From positions 14,082,866-14,146,865 of the forward strand of contig CM074185.1 in NCBI GenBank assembly GCA_037179385.1: DNA of 64,000 nt. The letters are read 5' to 3'. Of the stretch, positions 1-10,545 are shown one piece after another (within the stretch, counting starts at the first letter, position 1; each line of letters begins with the position of its first letter). The translations under genes and the position numbers were made by a program. This DNA comes from Holothuria scabra. Taxonomy: Eukaryota > Echinodermata > Holothuroidea > Aspidochirotida > Holothuriidae. The notes under the pieces are model-generated. The model was not told the DNA's origin, did no database searches, and saw nothing but the letters and a program-made list of their open reading frames with translations.

Positions 1-7
1 CCCCTTG

Positions 8-1762
8 CTACATCTTAATTGCATTAGAGTGACACTGAGCAGTTGGTGGGGGAGTGCCTGGGTGGCTCCAAGGCCGCCCGGCCGAATGCCGCCTGCCGAC
101 AGAGTATCCGACAGGTAACAGGCGACAAAGGACGGGAGTCTTCCAGGCCGCCGCTTTGAGGATATCCTCGATTGGCACGCCCGCAAAGAGAGCCCTCGAT
201 GCCGCCTGGCCTCGGACCTCATGTGCCCGGACCCGTTCATGAGTATGCGGTTGGATGACCTCGGACAGCCAACGAGAGATGGTGTCCTTAGAGGCCGCCG
301 TGTGCGGCCTCCTTGGGAGGACGAACAGCCTCTGGGAGGCCCTGAGGTCCTTGGTCCGGTGCAGGTACCACTTAAGGGCCCTGACCGGGCACCACCTCTT
401 GTCCTCCCGTATGGAGGATGCTGTCCCAATCTGTGGGATGAAGACATCCCCCGGGAGGAAGTCCAAGGTCTGGTTCTTGGCAAGAAACCCGGGGTCCGGA
501 ATAAGACGGACTCCGTGGCTCTCGAACCGAATATGGCCCGGCTTGACAGAGAGTGCCTGCAGGCAGCTCCTCCTTCGAGCCGAGGCCACCGCTACCAGGA
601 ACAGGGTCTTGCGAGTCAAAAGCTCAAGGGGGGCTGAGTGGAGCGGTTCGAAGGGCTCTGCTGCGAGGGCCCGCAGCACTCCATTGATGGACCACGCAGG
701 TGCAAGGGGCTGCACCACGGGTCTGGAATTGCTCATCCCCCTGAGCAGCTGGTGGATAGCCGCACTTGACCCCACCGAGGAGCCATCAGAAAAACCCTGA
801 TGGACCGCGGCAATGGCCGAGCGGTAGTTCTTGATGGTGTTGACCTGCTTGCCCTCGTCAAAGAGGACCATCAAGAACTCCGAGACCCGCGCAAGAGACG
901 CCGAACATGGAGAAGTCTCATTCCTTGCGCACCACTCCCCGAACCTTGCCAATCTAGAATTGTAAGTTCGTTGAGTGGAGGGTCTCCTTGCTCCCGCTGC
1001 CATAGAGGCAACGTTGTCAGGAAGTCCCTGTGCTCGGAGGGAATTCCTGACAGCCTCCAGGCAGTCAAGTGCAGATCCTGTACCCGTGGGTGAAGGACCC
1101 TGCCCCGGTCCTGGGAGACCAGGTCTGGGGCCGGGGGAAACACCACTGGGTGATCCACCAGCAGGTGGAGGAGGAGTGGGAACCACGGTTGTCTGGGCCA
1201 CAATGGGGCCACCAGCAACACCCGGGTCCGAGATGCTCTGATCTTGAGCAGGACCCTGTGGAGTATCGTGAAGGGTGGGAACGCGTAAGCGTCCATGCCA
1301 TCCCAAGGGATTGCCATGGCATCCACTGCCCACGCCCGAGGGTGGAACACCCTTGAGCAGAAGGTGGGAAGCTTTGCGTTCTCCGTCCGTGGCGAACAGG
1401 TCCAGGTTGGGCCGATGGAACTGTGTGAACAGCCACGTGGCCCACCTGGTCGCCAACTCCCACTCCCCCTGACTCGCGCGGCCTCTGGACAGTGCATCCG
1501 CGAGCGTGTTGTCTCTCCCCGCCACGTGGGACGCCCTGAGGGAGATGTCGTGGCTCCGGCACCACAGGAGGAGAGACCACACCTTCAGGCAGAGCTGGGG
1601 GGAACGAGTCCCACCCTGCCTGCCTGTTGATGCACGCGACACGGTAGTGTTGTCCGAGAAGACCGCCAGGCACTTGCCCTGCACATGATCCCGGAGGGCC
1701 CTTACGGCCCTTGCCACTGCCTCGAGCTCCAGCACGTTTATGTGGAGCCGGGCCTCCTCCTC
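8..1762 (-). pseudogene. DIRS RNase H second half and tyrosine recombinase, several frameshifts
   Basis: After the TGA at 1763 the same frame gives the rest of RNase H: LELEAV, FSDNTT and RDNTLADALS supply the remaining acidic residues. Near 1390 the sensible frame changes: the linker with YAFPPF and VAPLWPRQPWFPLL, typical of DIRS between RNase H and recombinase, is read one frame away (about 1390-1045). Near 1045 it changes back. The recombinase follows (RRPSTQRTYNSRL start, Arg cluster ASARRRS about residue 387, HEVR box with His505 and Arg508). The catalytic Tyr codon expected about 20 codons later is at 115-117 but in another frame, so a further small indel lies near 125-135. Enzyme role by family: DNA strand exchange at integration. 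Confidence 0.85.
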
Positions 1763-3373
1763 TCACCACACCCCTGCGAGGGTCCTGCTTTCGCAGAAGG
1801 CGCCCCAGCCCGACAACGCAGCGTCGGTAGTGACGGCGAGACTGGGGCGAAAGGTTCCTAAAGGAACCCCCTCGAGGAGATTGGCGTTGCAGGTCCACCA
1901 CCGAAGATGGGGTTGGACATGCTCGGCCAGAGGGACCGGAGCCAGAAGGTCTCTGGACGCCGGTCGGAAGTGGGAGAGGAGGTGGAACTGCAGTGGTCTC
2001 ATGCGCAGGCGGCAAAGGGGGACCACGTCTACTAGACTTGCTAGGAGGCCCAGAATCCGGAGCCAAGCCTTTGCCGGACTCACCGGAGCCCCCAGAAGGC
2101 TGGTAACCGCGTCTTTGAGGGCCTGAACCCTCTCTGCAGAGGGATAGGCCCGACCTCCTACCAAGTCCAGACGTGCCCCGAGATACTGGAGCGACCTTGC
2201 TGGGGTGGGATGCGACTTCTCCCAGTTGATCACCCAACCTGACTGCTGCAGGAGAGAGACCGCTTCCCCGACGTTCACCCTCGTCTGATCCTCCAAGTCT
2301 CCCAGGACGAGCCAGTCGTCCAGGTAGGCGTAGAGCAGAATACCGCGTCGCCGAAGCTCGGCAACTACTGCTCCTGCCACCCTGGTGAAGACTCGAGGGG
2401 ATGTCAAGAGGCCAAAAGGGAGTGCCGTGAACTTGAACGACTCTCCCCTGTACTTGTAGGCGAGGAATCTCTGCGACGCCGGGGCGATTGGGATGTGAAG
2501 ATACGCATCCTTGAGGTCGAGTGTCGCCGCCCACATCCCGACCCGCAGAGCCAGGATAATCACCGCGAGGGTCTCCATGCGGAACCTCCGCGGCCGGATG
2601 TAGGCGGCGTTCAACGGCCTCAGGTTGAGGATTGGCCTCCAGGAGCCGTTCTTCTTCGGGGCCAGGAAGAAGGACGAGAGGAAGAGGGGGCCCTCCTCTC
2701 CGGTCGTCCGTGCTACAGCGCCCTTGTTTAGCAGGGCGTGCATTTCTTCCTCTAGAACCCGACGAAGTGCCGGATCGGTGGGAGTTGGAGTGGCTCGACC
2801 CCCACCCCCCACCGGGGGTGGGGCCGTGAACTCCAGCTGGTACCCGAAGGTAACGACTCTTACCACCCACCGATCCGGGCAGAACGCCTCCCAGAGGCCG
2901 GCGAAGAGCCTCAACCTCCCCCCTACCGCCGGGATCACGGTAGGGTGGGCACCCCTAGGGCTGAGGTGGGGGGAACTGGACTGGCTGGGGGTTGTAGGCA
3001 GGCCTACTCGCCAGCGCAGTCCCCCTGCCCCTGCCCCTGGACGCCTGACTACCCCTGCCGCCCCTGGCTTTGCCTGAAGAATTACCTCTCCAGGCAGAGC
3101 CCCCACGCCACGAGGTAGCCTTTGGGGCAGCCTTCTTAGCCTTGGACTTGGCAGAAGACTTTGGCTTTCCTTTGGGTGTGGGACGGGCCGGTTGGGTCGG
3201 GGCAGGTCTAGCCGGTGGCTTGAAGAAGGCTGAGGCCGTCTCCTCGTGCCTCTTGACCTCCTGTACGAACCGGTCAAGGAACTGGTTTGAAAAGAGGTCA
3301 GGGCTGGCCACTGGCAGCTGCTCCAGGCGGCTCCTTGCCTCCGTGGAAGGCCAGGGGAAGGCGTCAAGGACAT
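1763..3373 (-). pseudogene. DIRS reverse transcriptase and first half of RNase H
   Basis: The open frame has 536 codons; the first ~145 overlap Gag and look like out-of-frame Gag, so the real protein probably begins near residue 145. RT landmarks: motif A LDLKDAYLHIPI (Asp about 286), LPFGLLTSPRVFTRV before the active site, the catalytic YLDD at residues 350-353, and LQYLGARL after it. The start of RNase H is TTDAALSGWGAF with Asp about 517. A TGA at 1763-1765 then cuts RNase H in two, with the continuation in the same frame downstream. This is one simple nonsense lesion rather than a domain border. Confidence in the RT assignment is very high. Confidence 0.92.
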
Positions 3374-4151
3374 TGCCCCACCTTACCCTGACTGCCTTCA
3401 AAGCAACCCTGGCAAGCTGATCAAAGATCAGTCTAGCCAGGGGCCCTAGCAGAAGCACCAGCTTTCCCACCTCGGCAGCCGAATACTGCACCGGGTCACT
3501 GGGGATCTGCGTGTGGGCGTTCCGGAGGGCCTCCGCGATGAGCAAAAAGACCGAGGAGAACTTTAGACCGGTCCGCGCCGCTAAATCGGCCTGATACCAG
3601 TCTTCCTCGATCTTTTTGCGGAGTGGCTCCCGGAACATGCCGGAGGCAAGTCCCTCCGCCACCCGGACCTTGTTCCGAGTTTCCTCTGAAACTGAGGGCG
3701 GGTGGAAGAGGGACCCCCAATCCTCCTCAGCCACCCTGATCGCCTTGTCCTGCTGGGCAGGAAAAGCCGACCAGGTAGGCTTAGCCGCCAACCGGTCGAA
3801 CCGCTCCCTGCATGTACGGTCGACTGGAAAGTCAGGCGGGCCGGACTCTGCTGCCTCATTAGTGGCAGTCAACCTGGAGCCGGAAGCCTCTGGCTCCACG
3901 GCTGCAGGCCGCTGGTACCCCAACTTGGAGATAAGGATCTCCGTGACCGAGGCAACCAGGCTTTGAGGGAGGTCCGTCCCTCTAGGGGGACAGACCTCTG
4001 GCTCGTCCGGCACCGAAGCCTCAGCCTCCTCCGACTCAGCCTCTACCTCTCCCTCTTCCTCGAACTCGTCTGAGGCCATGAGCTCCAGGGAGTCGGGAGG
4101 GGGAGTGGTCGAGGCCTGCGGAGGGGTGGGTTCGGTCTGAGGAGGATCCAC
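2955..4151 (-). pseudogene. DIRS Gag, C-terminal body
   Basis: An open frame of 398 codons. It starts with an acidic, Pro/Glu-rich stretch (EEEGEVEAESEEAEAS), then an alpha-helical core with RLAAKPTWSAFPAQQDKAIRVAEEDW-like sequence (a pattern usual in DIRS Gag), and ends in a Gly/Arg-rich tail (GKARGGRGSQASRGRGRG). The last ~420 bases overlap the RT frame, the compact overlap typical of DIRS elements. This piece itself has no stop, but it is separated from the upstream Gag by a frame change near 4155, so a complete Gag cannot be made from this copy. Confidence 0.7.
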
Positions 4152-4159
4152 GGTTGGTG

Positions 4160-5117
4160 CTAAGATTGGGGACAGGCGGATGAACGCAGATGAGCGGTCT
4201 GTTTGGAGACCTCATTTGCGACCAACGGACCCAGGAGGCTAGCCAGCTTGGACAGCCACGCCGGGTCCGAGGGATCCGGTAGTCCCCCAGGACTACTCCG
4301 ACGGGGCCGGTTAGACCGGCCCCGACGGTACCCAGCGTCAGAGTCTGAGACCGAGTCCGAAGACTCGGACGGGCTCCGCCTCCGGCGCCTGGAGTGACGC
4401 AAGGGACTCCGGGACCGGTGGTCCCGCGAGGCCCTACGCGACTCCCGGCTCCCGGAGGACTCCCGCCGACGGCGGGAGCTCTCCTCTCGGGACCGCGAGC
4501 GGGCCCGAGAGGACTAGGAGTCCTGAGTCACGGGGTCCGGAGCCGTGGCTCCCTGATCACCTCCCTCCCCCAGGGCCGAGGCCCCGGAGAGACATGGGCG
4601 ATCCTCCCCCGCTGCCTCCGAGGAGGCAGCACGGGGATCCGTGGCCCCATGTGGCTCCACTGGTCCCAGGTCCCCGGAGGGATCCATGGAACCAGACGGA
4701 GTCGGGGCAGAAGGGTTAAACTCAGAACCAGGCCCCTGGCCCCGAGGGGTCTGAGAACCTGGTCTAGGAGCCGCAGCCCCTGAGTTCAGTGGATCCCCAG
4801 TTACCGGAGAGCGCCGGTCTGAGGATCCGGTGGGGGCACTGCCTTCCGGGATCGCGGATGGCATGACCCCCGGATCACCCGAGTAGGCGGAACCGATGGC
4901 TCCGGCACCCGGGTGTCCACCCTTCTTAGCACCACCACTCTCAACCGTCTTTTTCTTTTTCTTACTCGCACTCTTCTCCTGGCCCTTATCTGCCTCCTTC
5001 CGCCCTGGGGATGGGACCTTCCGGCGCCTCGCGGGCGCCTTGCCCTTGTTCCCCTGGCCTTTCCCCGTGGGAGGGGGAAGGCCAGAGGGACCGGGGCCAA
5101 GGGGGTCAGGGAGGGCA
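4160..5117 (-). pseudogene. DIRS Gag, middle part: Lys-rich and SR-rich region with TAG stop
   Basis: This is a continuation of Gag one frame away from the N-terminal piece. The translation is first Pro/Gly/Lys rich, with a run KKKKK near 4940-4965, then Ser/Arg rich (RSRSREESSRRRES-like) across 4403-4513. A TAG at 4514-4516 interrupts it. After the SR stretch it ends in a short helix (LASLLGPLVANEV) and stops at 4160. The next Gag segment is in a different frame, so a second frame change lies near 4155. The basic, low-complexity composition fits the nucleic-acid-binding tail common in DIRS Gag. Some of this region could be spacer rather than protein. Confidence 0.5.
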
Positions 5118-5324
5118 TCCAGCCGGGACTGGGGACTGGAGCTTCTCCCGACGGGCCTGCAGCCAGGAGTCAATTTCCTGCCACTGGTCCGTCGAGAACC
5201 CCATACACCGCTCGCAAGGGCTGCGCCGAGTGCACGTGCGACACGCAGGGCAGACAGCATGAGGGTCCCACCCCTTGCCCGGGCGGAACTGGGAGCACAA
5301 GGCACAGCGTGGACCCGGCTCCAT
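5106..5324 (-). pseudogene. DIRS Gag, N-terminal Cys/His domain fragment
   Basis: The ATG at 5322-5324 opens a frame with Cys at residues 7, 10, 25, 28, 31, 37 and 40 and His at 22, followed by a Trp-rich helix (STDQWQEIDSW). This Cys/His cluster looks like a zinc-binding module, as found at the start of many DIRS Gag proteins. The frame ends at 5106 and the Gag reading continues in another frame near 5110-5140, so there is a frame change. The truncated DIRS copy at 18648 keeps only the first part of this segment. Role expected from the family: nucleic-acid binding or particle formation. Confidence 0.65.
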
Positions 5325-5404
5325 GGCGGAAGGAGACTCAAGGGGAGAAGAGTACCAAACCACAATACAACAATAATAACAACAAAAAGAACTCCTAACA
5401 GACT

Positions 5405-6489
5405 CAGGGATGAGCCTGGTCTAATAAAAAAATCACTGAACATTGCTGGGCATACATGACTGACGCCTAAGGCGTCAGTCAGAGCGCAAAGCGTGCCGCT
5501 TTAACAGGTGGGGTCCAGGGGCCCGCCTTAGGGCCCCTGGTGGGGTCCAGGGGCTAAGCCCCGGTGGGGGTCCAGGGGGCGAAGCCCCCGGAAGCTCTGA
5601 GAAAATAGAGTATTCAAGACATCATTTGGAGGCCTATTTTAATCAGTACATTGGTAAAATAAAACACTCCAAGAAAAGTTTTCAGTCAAAATAGGCCTAG
5701 GCATAGGCTAGGCCTAGCCTAAGCTATGCCTAACGTTAGGCTAGACCCTAAGTAGGCCCAGCCTACACTGAAGCATGTCAAGTTGAACAGTTCTTCAATC
5801 GCTGTAAAACTTGTCTCAGTGGTGAAGATATCCATCAATCCCGATTACAAAACCTTGCGATAGCTGTAACGTTAAGTTGTAACAACTAACGTTACGATTA
5901 CGTATAACGTTAGGCCTAACGTTAGACCTAGGCTAGGCCTATGCTGTTTCAAAGTTGCTCATCTTGCGAATGAAATTGCCGGAATGGCTCACAATTGCAC
6001 CACATTAATTCACTTCAGACTATCACTTTTTGATATCTAAAGAAGTTCTTTCTCTATCCAAGACCAATATTCCATTTATATTAAAAACTGTTACATCAAC
6101 TTTATAAGCGGCCGACTCATTTTCCGATCGATCACAGCACAGGTTACTGCATCATGCGGCATGACACTGCTAGTGCTATCGTCAACTGCTGATGATCGTG
6201 ACAACTTACACATGCACAGATTTACGTACTGAACTTACGTACGTGCGCATGGTGCATGATAAACGTGATTCACTTTGACTGGGAGTATTACAACTCCCTG
6301 CAGGCAGGATAAGCAATGATGGAGCTTGCAGCGGTAACGTCAGTAATAGTCCGGGGAGTTACAGTACAAGAGCAACGACCCACTGAAAAATAATGCTGTC
6401 AGAAAACCACGGAAATTGGGAAAGGTAAATCACGGAGGCAGGAAAAAAATCACGGAAATCCGCGAATTCACGGAAAAAGCTCATCCCTG
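5405..6489. mobile_element. hAT-like non-autonomous element (copy 1), inserted in DIRS leader
   Basis: Ends are CAGGGATGAGC and GCTCATCCCTG, inverted. It is flanked on both sides by CAGACT (5399-5404 and 6490-6495). The DIRS copy at 18648-19373 has one single CAGACT at the matching place, which proves the exact insertion and the 6-base target duplication. The 1085 bases hold no transposase. They contain a perfect hairpin at 5458-5480, GC-rich GGGGTCC/GGGCCCC hairpins to about 5595, and many TAGGCCTA/AACGTTAG units. The CAGGG start fits hAT ends; hAT normally makes 8-base duplications, so the class assignment is inference. Confidence 0.9.
5458..5480. repeat. Perfect 10-bp inverted repeat in element end
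   Basis: Arms GACTGACGCC and GGCGTCAGTC with a TAA spacer. The same hairpin is kept in the copy at 17136-18231. It lies about 50 bases inside the left end, so it may be part of the end recognised by a transposase, or just a stable fold-back. Confidence 0.85.
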
Positions 6490-6571
6490 CAGACTAGGCA
6501 ACAGTACAAGCCTAGCTCAGGAAAAAGAAGGCAAAAAATGCTTAAAATACTGGGGCAAAGGACACTAGACC

Positions 6572-6808
6572 TTGGAGGAACAAGCCAACAATACGAACAA
6601 AAGCTTAGGAATGAAAGCAAGAAGGCTTGTTAAAGTAGCGCGTGCTAAGCACAAGGCTACCCAAAAACACGTAGTAAGAAGCGTTAGGCTAGGAGGCCTA
6701 AGCTCCGAACCAAAACGGGAAGCCTACGGCAAAAAACTAAGCCCGAAAAACCTGCCACGAGACCTCAAATGGAAACGGGAAAGGGTCTACGGGATTAAGG
6801 AACAGTAA
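6572..6808 (+). other. Conserved antisense ORF in DIRS terminal region (copy 1)
   Basis: A frame of 78 codons runs opposite to the DIRS genes in the region between the Gag start and the outer end. The first codon is TTG; the first ATG is at 6611-6613 and leaves 65 codons. The product would be strongly basic (KARRLVKVARAKHK, PRDLKWKRER). The second copy at 18892-19128 keeps the frame with one residue changed (Arg to Trp). Retention may only reflect that the copies are young. I do not recognise the peptide and give it no function. Confidence 0.3.
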
Positions 6809-7053
6809 GTTAACAAAATAACGACACTTAGCTGAATTCCTGGACGGAAGAAGTGCAGAAAGCTGACAAAATCCGGCCTCACGATAACCTCCGAGGTAGC
6901 AAAGACTAGCGCGGAAGGGTAATGAGGACGATCGTCTAGTTGTGCGGGGCGAAGTGAGGGCGCAGTGCTAGAACTTTTCCGAGTAGCGCACGGGGCGCGG
7001 GTAATATGCAATTAAGATGTAGCAAGGGGTAAGTATATGTCAGCGATGTGAAT

Positions 7054-7983
7054 TCTGGTAGTCAAGACTCTGACTTAATTCACAAGACATCTTTTTCAGA
7101 AAATACCAAATATAGGTTAGTGGGGCACACAGAGGGCACAATCCCATTGGGTCATGTATCTCCTCACTCTCCCTTGGTAATGCAACTGTACCTGAACTTA
7201 AATCAACCCATCATAAATTATGCAAATTAGCCTATCTGCCAAGCAACCTTTATGAAATATTACACTGTGCTACTATTCACAAAACGCTGATTCTGAAAAT
7301 TACATTTGAACAACATTGCATTGTTCCAACCCATACTGCCATGCCATACTACCGCAATTATGTATAATCACTACAGTAGCAAGTGGCTGTGTGCCGTCAT
7401 CACTGTTTGATGACATCAGCCCTAAAATTGCCCTGGTGTATATCTATTTTCTGTTGTAATTGTCTCTGGAGTTAAAACAAGAGATGAGGATGAATGAAAA
7501 TAGTATGACTCATTCTGCTGCTAAACAAATTAAACTGGTTCTCCACAGAAGTCTGCTGCAGATGAATTATACTGCAATGCACTGCATATGTAGTATATCG
7601 TAGGCTGAGAACGGGATATAAGCTTTACTGTATGGCAGGTTTCTGTGAAACTCAATGGGAACTCAATGCCAAGCCTTAAATATTACGATGTTGTTGTTGT
7701 GGTGTAGTGCACTTTGAAGGGATTTTTTATATATTGCTTCTGATTTTGAGTCTTATTATTCCTGAAAGAAAAACACAAAAAATACATCACTACAGAAGAA
7801 ATTGTCACCTAAATTTGCTCATGGCAAGTTCCTTGCTATTTATTTTGTATTAAAATTTTGGGGAGGTCAACCTGATCAGACACATTCCTATAGAAAGAAT
7901 TTGAGTCTGCAATGTATTCTTACCCATGCACCATCTCAGTCCCCCTCCCACACCTGACAACTATCAGTGAGGGCTGACAAAGG
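7054..7983. other. No gene seen
   Basis: AT-rich unique-looking DNA. Short open frames occur but lack exon-like borders or protein-like composition. I see no repeat structure beyond simple A/T runs. Confidence 0.5.
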
Positions 7984-9991
7984 CAGGGAGCAATTTGATC
8001 AGGTTCGCATCACAATTTGCGAGGCAAAAACGAGGAAAAATTTGTAATTGCGATACATCATTCGATCTTGAATAGCAGATTTGCGATGCAAAATTTCAGC
8101 ACGTACAGTATTGTGTCATTCTGAATGTTCACTGAACGAAATAATGTTACGGGAAAATAAAAAGAAGAAATTGGAAGTCATGAAAACTGATCATGCAAAA
8201 CAGTTAAAAGAATGGCCCTGTACTTGTTCCTCAAACTATGTTTGTTTCCAAATAAAACCACCGTAATTTTCTGCTATCAAGAATTTTAACCCATGCACTA
8301 GCTCCACAGGACATGCACTGTTTATTACTACGTACACAGCCTAATTGCTGTAACAGTGTGTAGGGGAAATAACAACCCTCGGCATCGCTGGCAAAAGCCG
8401 TGGAAAGCAACTGGTTTTGCCCTTGATTATTCTTTTGCCGCCGTTCATAATTCTCACTCAAACAGTCTACATTCTCAAATCACTGTTTAAACTCCTAAAA
8501 AGGGTGAATATTTAAGGGTAAACATGGTTTGAAATTATAGATCACTGCGTAAATATTTCATGCTTTTGTTCAGGTTGCATATTAATAACTCACGATTCCC
8601 TTCTGTACGGTTCTACTGCATGCAAAGAAACTGAGCCAAGCCACACTGCATTCCACATCGGCAACTGCCGATAAATGCAAGTTTGCCCTTGAGACTAGGC
8701 TAGGCTCAGAATTCTCAATGTAAAACCTTATTAGGATAGCATAGGAGCCAAAGCAAGCAACTTTGAAGGAAAACATATCGTACAAGGAAGTTGCTGAAGT
8801 AAAGTTATTAAAAATATTAGGCAAGGCTTAGTTTGAGTATTTTACACATGCCGTGAAACTATCTAATGATGTGAATGTCATCTAGGTATGCCTATCAGCT
8901 TTTACGTTTTGGGCTTGCTACCTTGAGAAGGTAATACCTGTACAGTAGAATGTACTTGTGACAACTAATGAAAGGATTTAAGAAGCCTCAAAACTTGCTC
9001 AGATTATCATTAAAAGCTACTGAATTAATTCAGCTGATGACGTCTTTTTCATGCATTAGGTTAAAGTGGGTGAAATGTTTTTGACATTTTTGGGTGAATC
9101 TCTGTCCTAAAGACACAGGATGAGCTTGATTCTTCACATCGGCAGTTACTCTGCAATTGGTTGTACATTGTAGGGGATGGAGTTTTGGTTCCAAAAATAT
9201 AATGGGTGTGGGTAGATTAATTGGTAGTCCATCGTTATTTTTAAGTGGTGGCCCAATTTTAGGTGAGGGAAATCAGGGAAAAAGGTAGAACCACCTAGTG
9301 ACAATCTGAAGAGTGATGATGATAAGGGGTATGGTTGCATCTGATGCATGAAAAGATGGCACTGTTCTCTAATTGATTGACTTTCATATGTCTGTATGTC
9401 ATACCACTGCCCCTGTTCTTAAATGGCACTTGGCAGCTAGGACTATGAACGGGATAAAGGGGATGCATTTTGTTAAACTTAGGATTTCTAAGACTGGGAA
9501 CAAACCAATCCAATGAGGGAATTACATTGCAATTAATGAAGTCTTATAGACAATTTATTTTCATGGATTTATTTGGTCATTGAATTGACAAACAAACATT
9601 TTCAAATGAATGGTAGCAAAGCAAAAAATTGAGAAAAATGCTGAGGAGGTCCCCCGGCATAAAATGTCATCGGGAGTGGCTGTTCCACAGTTACAGGAAT
9701 TGCCTTTGAGACATCTAGGGGAATTTTTTGGCCTGAGTGTAGTTATACTTCACACGAGATACGGGTCATATGGACGCATAACCGTAATGCACGATGTTTC
9801 ATTACCTGTTATATCAGATCTACCCTTCAGTCTTGGATTCTGTAGTTTTTTTACAAGCTGCTATAAAAATACATACAGCTAGAAAATGTCAATATAAAAA
9901 TTTGCTAATCATTTTTGGGGGATTGCTAATCAATTTTGAATAACGAGTAGCAAAACTGCTAATCAAAATTTCAAAAACAAATTGCTCCCTG
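7984..9991. mobile_element. hAT-like non-autonomous element, AAAGG target duplication
   Basis: Left end CAGGGAGCAATTTG and right end CAAATTGCTCCCTG are perfect inverted repeats of 14 bases. They are flanked by AAAGG at 7979-7983 and at 9992-9996. Near the right end TGCTAATCA recurs three times, which resembles subterminal binding sites. The 2008 bases encode no recognisable transposase; the longest frames (80-90 codons) have no family motif. The 5-base duplication is shorter than the usual 8 bases for hAT, so the family is inferred from the CAGGG end. Confidence 0.8.
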
Positions 9992-10234
9992 AAAGGGGTA
10001 ACTACAGTAACCCACTTTCATAGCTATGCAACATCATTCTTACTTCATTTATGAAGAATATCTTCAGATTTCTTTAAATTTGAAATCTGTTTGAAGAAGA
10101 GGAAGAGATTTATTAATCTTAGTAACAAATGCTAGCTGCATTAATAATGGTTGCACTAGGACATCAACTTCCAACACAGACCCAAGCCCCTATCCAAGGG
10201 CAGACCAGGGCTTTCTCCCTTACTGTAGAATCCT

Positions 10235-10440
10235 TCCTAGGGGGCAGCCATGTTGGAGTACACATTACTTAGAAGCCACACTCAACCAGCTTGCTCCTTG
10301 AATAGGCTAGATGTACTGCACACAGTGCATATACCACAGTGCACACTAAGCAGTCAGTTCAATGCAAAGCCATGTGTTCTTGGCATGATTTTCCTCCAGC
10401 ATGGCAGATCACTGACACAATTGAAAAGCCTCTAGAAGTT
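10235..10440. mobile_element. Diverged MITE related to the one at 27060-27281
   Basis: CATGTTGGAGTACA near the left and CCTCCAGCATGGC followed by AAAAGCCTCTA at the right match the same blocks in the element at 27060-27281, in the same order and spacing. The left end is decayed, so limits are approximate. Confidence 0.5.
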
Positions 10441-10545
10441 ACAGTAGTTTGGGGGTTTTATGGCTCAGTTTCTAACCAATTCTTTTAAGTATAGAGCTCA
10501 ACCTGGCCTTTTTTCCACGTGTGGCTTACTGGGCAGCATAAGTGT
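10440..10545 (-). mobile_element. SINE 3' fragment
   Basis: The block GGCTCAGTTTCTAACCAATT, then a CTGGCC-type block, T run and GTGGCTTACTGG, matches the body of the tRNA-headed SINE at 42418-42650. The tRNA-like head is missing, as in a 5'-truncated copy. Confidence 0.5.

Larger units (their letters stand above)
1..7053 (-). mobile_element. DIRS-type tyrosine-recombinase retrotransposon, degenerate, 3' end cut by window start
   Basis: The order on the minus strand is Gag, RT, RNase H, tyrosine recombinase, the gene order of DIRS elements, which replicate by reverse transcription and integrate with a recombinase instead of an integrase. The first 24 bases of the window are the reverse complement of 7005-7028, so the element has inverted ends. 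The right end is placed at 7053 because identity with the copy at 18648-19373 stops there; the left end lies about 25 bases before the window. No LTR pair or DDE integrase is visible. A hAT-like element (5405-6489) interrupts the 5' leader. The element is inactive: each coding region has stops or frame changes. Basis: motifs seen directly; the family assignment is from known DIRS architecture. Confidence 0.9.

Noticed and set aside
54..5459. Plus-strand open frames across the DIRS element
   Set aside because: They are shadows of the GC-rich minus-strand Gag/RT/recombinase frames and have no domain content.
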